Positions 58,805-64,000 of a DNA stretch of 64,000 nt are shown in pieces. The stretch is from contig NZ_JAUASX010000004.1 of the NCBI RefSeq assembly GCF_030345715.1, positions 1 to 64,000 of the forward strand. The letters are read 5' to 3'. The DNA is from Solimonas sp. SE-A11 (lineage in GTDB: Bacteria; Pseudomonadota; Gammaproteobacteria; Nevskiales; Nevskiaceae). A program made the position numbers and the translations under genes. The notes beneath the pieces are model-generated. The model did no database searches. It was not told the DNA's origin and worked only from the letters and a program-made list of their open reading frames with translations. Within the stretch, counting starts at the first letter, position 1, and each line of letters begins with the position of its first letter.

Positions 58805-60235
58805 TCAGAAAACATTCCTGGCCGCATCGCTCGGCGCCGCCAGGCGCAAGGCCAGGACGCCCGCCGCAATGCCGGCGGCCGCCTGGTTGACCAGGGGATC
58901 AAGCCCGGCGAGTTTCCAGAGACCTGCAGCAGTCAGCCCCGCCAGCACCGAGAGGATCAGCGAGCGAGCGTCGTGCCGCCATCCGAGTGCCTTGGCCATC
59001 ACCGCCGGAGCGATGCCGGCCGCCATCATCGCGACCGAGCCCAGGGCCACCTGCATGACACTGCCATGGAGCAGCAGCGACAGTCCCATGGTGAGGGCGC
59101 CCATCAACACGCAACCCCAGGCGATCGAAAAGCGCCTCCCCGGCATGGAGCGCGGCAGCAGATCGTGGCTCAGGGTCTGCGCCATGGCCACCAGCAGGGC
59201 ATTGGAGGTCGCCGCGATCGTCGCGAAGACGTCGGCGACGATGATGCCAGTGGCCACTGCGTTCATGCGCTGGCTGAAGAACAGGCTCAACCCGGCCTCG
59301 GGGTCCTGCAGGTCCGGCATCACCCCGCGCAGCATCACGCCAAATACGGTCATGGAAATCCAGGTGAACTGGACGAAGCCCATGTAGATCCACCAGGCGG
59401 AGCGCGTCTCGGCCGGGCTGGCCCCGGCCAGGTAGCGCGAGACGATGTGAGGCTGTCCCAGGCCGAACCCCAGCGCAGCGGCGCCAAAGCCCAGCAGGAA
59501 TCCGGCTGTCGCCGGCCAGCCGCCTGCCGGCAGCAGGCTGAGGAAGCCTGGCCCGGCGGCGGCAAGATTCTGTTGCACGATCGCCCCATCCTCGCGGGCG
59601 ACCCAGAACACGGAGAGCAAGGCCAGGGCCGTGCCGATGATGCGGATGACCGCCTGCAGGCTGTCGACATAGACCGAGCCACGGAAGCCGCCGATGCCGG
59701 TATAGGCAATAATCAGCACGGCGAAGAGCGCCAGGGCGCCGAGGCCGGAGACGGGGAAGGCGCCGGCGATGAACTTCTGGCCGGCCAGCCATTGCGCCGA
59801 TACGTAGCCGGACAGGCACAACAGGATCAGCAGGCCGCAGATCAGCACCAGTATCGTGGCACCGCGGCCCTGCAGCCCATGGGTCAGGAGTTCCGGCAGC
59901 GTCGTCGCGCGCGAACGTCGGCCGAAATCATTCAGCCGCTGCGGGAATAACGTCCAGAAGACGATATCGCCTACCAGCCAGGACAGCGGCAGCAGCACCC
60001 ATTGCATGCCGTACGCATAGCCCAGGCCCACGGCACCCGTGACGATGAATCCGCTGTTGGCGGCGGCGCCCGCCGACAGGCCGATCAGCCAGCGATTGAG
60101 CTTCTGCTCCGCCAGACCGCCATGGTCAGACCCGCCATGACGCCGGCCAAGCCAGGCCATCAGGAAGGTGGCCGCGAGCGTCAGCCCGAAGACCGCAATC
60201 GAGATACTGGAATAGCTACTGGACATGCCGTACAT
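58805..60235 (-). CDS. Sodium:solute symporter (SSS family)
   Basis: A 476-residue membrane protein with about 13 helices. SSS-family landmarks are the early G-L-S-A-G-A-A-A-N-S-G-F, Y-T-G-I-G-G-F-R-G-S-V-Y-V-D-S-L-Q-A, and the I-A-A-T-S-N-A-L-L-V-A helix with its Ser/Asn sodium-site residues. The family imports proline, pantothenate, sugars or methylamines with sodium. Downstream of folD/purU and the sarcosine oxidase genes, a sarcosine, proline or betaine-type substrate is likely. A second ATG three codons in (60226) is possible. Confidence 0.9.
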   Translation of the reverse strand: MYGMSSSYSSISIAVFGLTLAATFLMAWLGRRHGGSDHGGLAEQKLNRWLIGLSAGAAANSGFIVTGAVGLGYAYGMQWVLLPLSWLVGDIVFWTLFPQRLNDFGRRSRATTLPELLTHGLQGRGATILVLICGLLILLCLSGYVSAQWLAGQKFIAGAFPVSGLGALALFAVLIIAYTGIGGFRGSVYVDSLQAVIRIIGTALALLSVFWVAREDGAIVQQNLAAAGPGFLSLLPAGGWPATAGFLLGFGAAALGFGLGQPHIVSRYLAGASPAETRSAWWIYMGFVQFTWISMTVFGVMLRGVMPDLQDPEAGLSLFFSQRMNAVATGIIVADVFATIAATSNALLVAMAQTLSHDLLPRSMPGRRFSIAWGCVLMGALTMGLSLLLHGSVMQVALGSVAMMAAGIAPAVMAKALGWRHDARSLILSVLAGLTAAGLWKLAGLDPLVNQAAAGIAAGVLALRLAAPSDAARNVF

Positions 60236-60269
60236 CCCCCCGGACGTCGCTGAGTCCTCGATCTTGCCT

Positions 60270-61139
60270 CTACTCGCCAGTTCCCGCCTGCCGGCGCAAC
60301 TCGGCCGCCTGCAGCGTGTTGCGCATCAGCATCGCCACCGTCATGGGCCCCACGCCACCCGGCACGGGCGTGATCCAGGCAGCGCGCTCGCGCGCCGCCT
60401 GGAATTCCACGTCGCCGCGCAGCTTGCCGTCGGCGCAGCGGTTGATGCCCACGTCGATGACGGTGGCGCCGGGCTTGATCCACTCACCCTTCACCAGCCC
60501 AGGCTTGCCGGCGGCCACCACCAGGATGTCCGCGGTGCCCACGTCCTCTGCCAGGCTGCGGGTGAAGCGATGGGTCACGGTGACGATGGAGCCGGCCAGC
60601 AGCAGTTCCATCGACATGGGGCGCCCGACGATGTTGGAGGCGCCGACGATCACGGCGCGGCGCCCGTAGAAGCTCTCGCCGATCTCGCGCAGCAACTCGA
60701 TCACGCCATAGGGCGTGCAGGGCCGCAGGCGCGGGATGCGCTGCATCAGGCGCCCGACATTGAAGGGATGGAAGCCGTCCACGTCCTTGTCCGGGTGGAT
60801 GCGCTCGATCACCGCAGTGGCATCGATCGGTGCCGGCAGCGGCAGTTGCACGAGGATGCCGTCCACCGACGGATCCTGGTTGAGCCGGCCGATGATCCCC
60901 AGCAGTTCTGCCTCGCCGGTCTCGGCCGGCAGCTCGTGCGGCCGCGCGTCGATGCCGACCTTGCGGCAGGCCTCCACCTTGTTGCGCACGTAGACCGCGG
61001 AAGCCGGGTCCGCGCCGACGATCACAGTCGCCAGGCAAGGCGCGCGCCATCCTCCGGCACGCTCCGCGGCGATGCGGCGGGAAACCTCCTCCAGCACGCC
61101 GGCGGCAACCGCCTTGCCATCGATCAGGGTCGCGCTCAT
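60270..61139 (-). CDS. folD: Bifunctional methylenetetrahydrofolate dehydrogenase/cyclohydrolase
   Basis: A 289-residue FolD. The catalytic Y-V-R-N-K region ([11 protein letters not shown]), [10 protein letters not shown], and the NADP-binding [10 protein letters not shown] are all intact, as is the end [10 protein letters not shown]. It oxidises 5,10-methylene-THF to 10-formyl-THF. Its start is 7 bp after the purU stop. In this operon it handles the methylene-THF produced by sarcosine oxidase. Confidence 0.96.
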   Translation of the reverse strand: MSATLIDGKAVAAGVLEEVSRRIAAERAGGWRAPCLATVIVGADPASAVYVRNKVEACRKVGIDARPHELPAETGEAELLGIIGRLNQDPSVDGILVQLPLPAPIDATAVIERIHPDKDVDGFHPFNVGRLMQRIPRLRPCTPYGVIELLREIGESFYGRRAVIVGASNIVGRPMSMELLLAGSIVTVTHRFTRSLAEDVGTADILVVAAGKPGLVKGEWIKPGATVIDVGINRCADGKLRGDVEFQAARERAAWITPVPGGVGPMTVAMLMRNTLQAAELRRQAGTGE

Positions 61140-61146
61140 CGCTGTC

Positions 61147-62007
61147 CTAGGCGAAGACGATGGTCTTGGGCCAGTTCGGGATCACGCGATGCTCGACGTG
61201 CCAGCGTACCGCCCGCGCCAGCACGCGGGCTTCCACGTCGCGTCCCAGGTTGGCCATTTCCTCGGCGCTGATCGCATGGTTCACGCGCACCACGTCCTGC
61301 TCGATGATCGGACCCTCGTCCAGGTCCGAGGTGACGTAGTGCGCCGTGGCGCCCACCAGCTTCACGCCGCGCTCGTAGGCGCGCTTGTAGGGGCTGGCGC
61401 CCTTGAAGCTGGGCAGGAAGGAGTGATGGATGTTGATGCAGCGGCCATCCAGCGCGCGGCACATGTCCTGCGACAGAACCTGCATGTAGCGCGCCAGCAC
61501 CAGCAGGTCGACCTGTTCCTTCTCCATCAAGTCGAGGATCTGCGCCTCCTGCTGCGGCTTGGTCTCCGCCGTGATCGGAAAATGGTGGAACGGCAGGCCG
61601 TGCCACTCAGTCAGGCTGCGCATGTCCGGGTGGTTGGAGACCACGCCCACGATGTCGGTGTGCAGCAGGCCCGAGCGCCAGCGGTGAAGCAAGTCGTTGA
61701 GGCAATGGCCGAACTTGGACACCGCGATCAGCGTGCGCAGCTTGCGGTTCCAGGGCGCGATCTTCCATTCCAGCAGGCGATCGCGGGCGATCGGCGCCAG
61801 CTCGTCGCGGATCTGTTCCTGGCTGAGCGACACCGGCGAAGCCAGGTGCATGCGGATGAAGAACGCGCCCGTGTCGGGATCGCCGAACTGCGCGCCATCG
61901 CGGATATCGCAGCCGGCGCGATACAGCGCCGAGGTCACCGCCGCCATGATGCCGGGGCGGTCCGGGGCGCGGAAGGTCAGGATGTGATCGTGGGTGGCTT
62001 CGGTCAT
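61147..62007 (-). CDS. purU: Formyltetrahydrofolate deformylase
   Basis: A 286-residue PurU with an N-terminal ACT domain ([16 protein letters not shown]) and a C-terminal formyl-transferase fold ([23 protein letters not shown] with catalytic Asn/His, and D-E-G-P-I-I-E-Q-D with catalytic Asp). It hydrolyses 10-formyl-THF to formate and THF, freeing folate during heavy one-carbon flux from demethylation. It is followed by folD after 7 bp. Confidence 0.96.
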   Translation of the reverse strand: MTEATHDHILTFRAPDRPGIMAAVTSALYRAGCDIRDGAQFGDPDTGAFFIRMHLASPVSLSQEQIRDELAPIARDRLLEWKIAPWNRKLRTLIAVSKFGHCLNDLLHRWRSGLLHTDIVGVVSNHPDMRSLTEWHGLPFHHFPITAETKPQQEAQILDLMEKEQVDLLVLARYMQVLSQDMCRALDGRCINIHHSFLPSFKGASPYKRAYERGVKLVGATAHYVTSDLDEGPIIEQDVVRVNHAISAEEMANLGRDVEARVLARAVRWHVEHRVIPNWPKTIVFA

Positions 62008-62054
62008 GGCAGGGCTTCGGTCGCAGGAAAGGCGGGAGCTACGGCGTCATTACA

Positions 62055-62068
62055 ATACATAACTGCAT
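62055..62068. promoter_or_regulatory. Dyad-like ATACATAACTGCAT upstream of purU
   Basis: Lies in the 98-bp gap between soxG and purU, 48 bp before the purU start, and matches 13 of 14 bases of the element at 57376-57389. It suggests a second promoter or operator in the operon. Confidence 0.45.
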
Positions 62069-62105
62069 TATTCTCGGCAGGGCCGGCTGGGTACGCAGCA
62101 GCGCC

Positions 62106-62681
62106 CTACTCCAGTGCCGCCGTCAGCCGGCCGGCATCCGCCAGCCAGGACGACAGATATCCCGCCAAGCTGACGTCGATCAGCAGGCGGTAGTCGTCGT
62201 CGGCGAGACGCTGCACCAGCACCGGCACGGTCTCCGCGAACAGCGTGCGCGTGAACCCCGATGGCGGCAGGCTCACCGACGTGGCCGCCGCCAGCACCGC
62301 CGGCGCACGCGCGCCGTGGAGGCGGACACTGGCCAGCCGCGAAGACAGGTCGGTCACCACCCAGGCATCCGTGCTTCCCGGCAGCGCCCGCGGCGCGACG
62401 GAGATCAGCATCCAGGCATTCGGCTCGAAGCGCGCCAGCGACGAGGCCGCGTCGCCGGTCCAGCCGTTCGGCGTGGCCGGCAGGTCGAACGGCAGGGCTC
62501 CTAACGCCGCGGCGCGGTCCGCCTTGCGTGACAGGCGCAGGCTGGCCAGCTGCAGGAAGGTCTCCTCAACCACGCGCAGGCCCACGCCCTGGGCGATGAC
62601 CTGCGGCGCGGCGCCCGGCGCTGTGCCCAGCGGGGAAACGGCCTGGAGCCTGAGGGCGGTCGGCAGAGTGTTCTGGTTCAT
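62106..62681 (-). CDS. soxG: Sarcosine oxidase gamma subunit
   Basis: A 191-residue protein of the SoxG family, recognised by its position directly after soxA and by the pattern F-E-P-N-A-W-M-L-I-S, V-T-D-L-S-S-R-L-A-S-V-R-L and T-R-T-L-F-A-E-T-V-P-V-L. SoxG has a truncated aminomethyltransferase-like fold and is a structural subunit of heterotetrameric sarcosine oxidase. The ATG at 62681 is 5 bp past the soxA stop; a GTG at 62690 overlapping that stop is an alternative start. Confidence 0.88.
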   Translation of the reverse strand: MNQNTLPTALRLQAVSPLGTAPGAAPQVIAQGVGLRVVEETFLQLASLRLSRKADRAAALGALPFDLPATPNGWTGDAASSLARFEPNAWMLISVAPRALPGSTDAWVVTDLSSRLASVRLHGARAPAVLAAATSVSLPPSGFTRTLFAETVPVLVQRLADDDYRLLIDVSLAGYLSSWLADAGRLTAALE

Positions 62682-62686
62682 GTCGC

Positions 62687-64000
62687 TCACATCCGCAGCC
62701 TTTCGCCTTCGGGATCGTAGGCGGTCATGGAAACAATCCTGGCGGGCAGCAGCTTGCCGCCGTCGAAGACCTGCACTGGCTCGCCCAGGCGTTCGCGTCC
62801 GCGTTCGACCAGGGCAAGGGCCACCGGGCGTCCCAGCGTCGGACTCATGAACGAGGATGTCACCCAGCCCTGGGTATGCCCGGAAGCGGCCTTGAACGCC
62901 GCATCCACCACGTGCCCGCCGACCGGCAGCAACGAAGCCCCATCCACCGGAGCCAGGCCAACCAGCTGCCGGCGGTCCGTACGGCGGCCGTCGGGCGTCA
63001 TCGTGGAGCGGCGTCCGATGAAGTCTTCGGGCTTCTTGTCGATGATCGCCCCGAAGCCGACGTCCTGCGGCAGCGTCAGGCCATCGGTATCGGAGCCCAC
63101 GTGCAGGAAGCCCTTCTCGGTGCGCATCACCATGAGCGACTCGATACCGAAAGGAATGATGCCCAGCGGCTTGCCGGCATCCAGCAGGGCACTCCACAGC
63201 GACAGGCCATACTGCCAGGGCACGCTGATCTCGTAGCCCAGCTCACCGGTGAAGCTGACGCGCGCGACGCGCACCGGCACATCGCCGATGCGACCGTCGC
63301 GGGCGCTCATGTGCGGGAAGGACGCTGCGGCAAGATCAATGCCGCTGTCCAGGCGCGACAGCACCTCGCGCGCCTTGGGTCCGGCCAGCATCACCACCGC
63401 CCATTGCGTGGTCACCGATTCCACGGTGACGTCGAGGTCCACCCACTCGCACTGCAGCCACTCCTCCATCCATTCCACGATGCGGTCGGCCTGGCCGCTG
63501 GTGGTACCCACCAGGTAGCTGTTCTCCGACCAGCGCGTCAGCACGCCATCGTCCTTGACGATGCCGTCCTCACCCAGCATCAGGCCGTAGCGGCAGCCGC
63601 CGACCTTCAGCGTCCGGACGTTGTTGACGTAGACGCGCGTGAGGAATTCCGCTGCATCGGGGCCCTGCACCAGGATCTTGCCCAGCGGCGAGTAGTCCAG
63701 GATACCGACGCCGCCGCGCACCGACAGGACTTCGCGGTGTATCGTCGCGCTCTCGGTTTCGCCGGCCTGCGGATAGAAGGCCGGGCGCAGCCAGGCACCG
63801 TAGTCCTCCATCTTCGCTCCGGCGGCGTGGTGAGCCGCCTGCGCCGCCAGCTGGCGCAGCGGGCGATAGTAGGTGCCGACATTGCGGCCCGCGATGGCGC
63901 CGAAGGTGACCGGGTTGAACGGCGGACGGAAGCGCGTGGTGCCCACCTCTCCCGGCGCCTTGCCGAGCACGCCCGACAGTATGCCGATGGCGTTGACGTT
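62687..64000 (-). CDS. soxA: Sarcosine oxidase alpha subunit, C-terminal part (gene begins beyond the window)
   Basis: The frame is open to the window edge; the GTG at 63970 is not a real start because upstream codons (N-V-N-A-I-G-I-L-S-G) continue the known SoxA sequence. The visible ~437 residues contain the end of the central domain (P-P-F-N-P-V-T-F-G-A-I-A-G-R) and the folate-binding aminomethyltransferase-like domain (G-V-G-I-L-D-Y-S-P-L-G-K, F-T-G-E-L-G-Y-E-I-S-V-P, L-M-V-M-R-T-E-K-G-F). Full SoxA is about 1000 residues. It oxidatively demethylates sarcosine to glycine and methylene-THF, which feeds the downstream folD and purU products. Confidence 0.92.
   Translation of the reverse strand, partial: NVNAIGILSGVLGKAPGEVGTTRFRPPFNPVTFGAIAGRNVGTYYRPLRQLAAQAAHHAAGAKMEDYGAWLRPAFYPQAGETESATIHREVLSVRGGVGILDYSPLGKILVQGPDAAEFLTRVYVNNVRTLKVGGCRYGLMLGEDGIVKDDGVLTRWSENSYLVGTTSGQADRIVEWMEEWLQCEWVDLDVTVESVTTQWAVVMLAGPKAREVLSRLDSGIDLAAASFPHMSARDGRIGDVPVRVARVSFTGELGYEISVPWQYGLSLWSALLDAGKPLGIIPFGIESLMVMRTEKGFLHVGSDTDGLTLPQDVGFGAIIDKKPEDFIGRRSTMTPDGRRTDRRQLVGLAPVDGASLLPVGGHVVDAAFKAASGHTQGWVTSSFMSPTLGRPVALALVERGRERLGEPVQVFDGGKLLPARIVSMTAYDPEGERLRM

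Overview
The window is a GC-rich chromosomal stretch from a Gram-negative gammaproteobacterium. The evidence is several TonB-dependent receptors (TBDRs) with N-terminal signal peptides, a DksA homologue with a Lys/Ala/Pro-rich N-terminal extension, proteobacterial-type fused indolepyruvate ferredoxin oxidoreductase, and AlkK-like acyl-CoA ligase. A Nevskiales/Xanthomonadales-like bacterium fits best, but this is an inference from style and no rRNA is present. Two visibly less GC-rich blocks (about 22.8-29.7 kb and 31.1-39.1 kb) carry recombinases, an IS and orphan genes and are read as acquired DNA.

Layout. 0-21 kb: end of ilvE, a LysE-type exporter, then two copies of one architecture: a TBDR gene divergent from a paralogous TetR regulator and followed by a two-lobed esterase-like hydrolase. 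Copy 1 (2.4-9.8 kb) adds a GlcD-like FAD oxidase on one side and a mannitol dehydrogenase plus PfkB-type sugar kinase on the TetR side. Copy 2 (14.8-20.5 kb) adds an HSL-type carboxylesterase. Between them lie an exported protein, an Lrp regulator and the 1167-residue indolepyruvate ferredoxin oxidoreductase it probably controls. 20.5-22.8 kb: a fragment of an endonuclease/exonuclease/phosphatase gene, a membrane protein, a DksA variant and tRNA-Leu/tRNA-Cys.

22.8-29.7 kb: an island with an AlpA-like regulator, orphan DNA methyltransferase, DUF1232 protein, a KfrA-like coiled-coil protein divergent from a tyrosine recombinase, and a nested wreck: metallophosphoesterase 5' end, group II intron reverse-transcriptase fragment and an IS256-family insertion, all in one open frame. 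29.7-31.1 kb: a thioesterase-thioesterase-SDR operon whose SDR is cut short. 31.1-39.1 kb: a candidate mobile element with three overlapping tyrosine recombinases, a small fourth protein, palindromic end sites (one a perfect 13-8-13 bp dyad) and a three-gene cargo (exported protein, GIY-YIG-like protein, Sel1 lipoprotein). This is the most likely place for a little-described system.

39.2-64 kb: a lipoprotein with four Cys-bounded repeats, another exported protein, an AlkK-like ligase, tRNA-Met, a UPF0126/TRIC membrane protein, leucine dehydrogenase, then a peptide-oriented region: two tandem prolyl oligopeptidases behind a decayed TBDR, a TetR regulator, a GPH-type MFS transporter, a DPP-IV-like peptidase, an amidohydrolase and a LuxR-type regulator. 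The right end holds TetR, a sodium:solute symporter, folD, purU, soxG and the 3' part of soxA, a set that fits sarcosine/glycine-betaine demethylation and one-carbon disposal.
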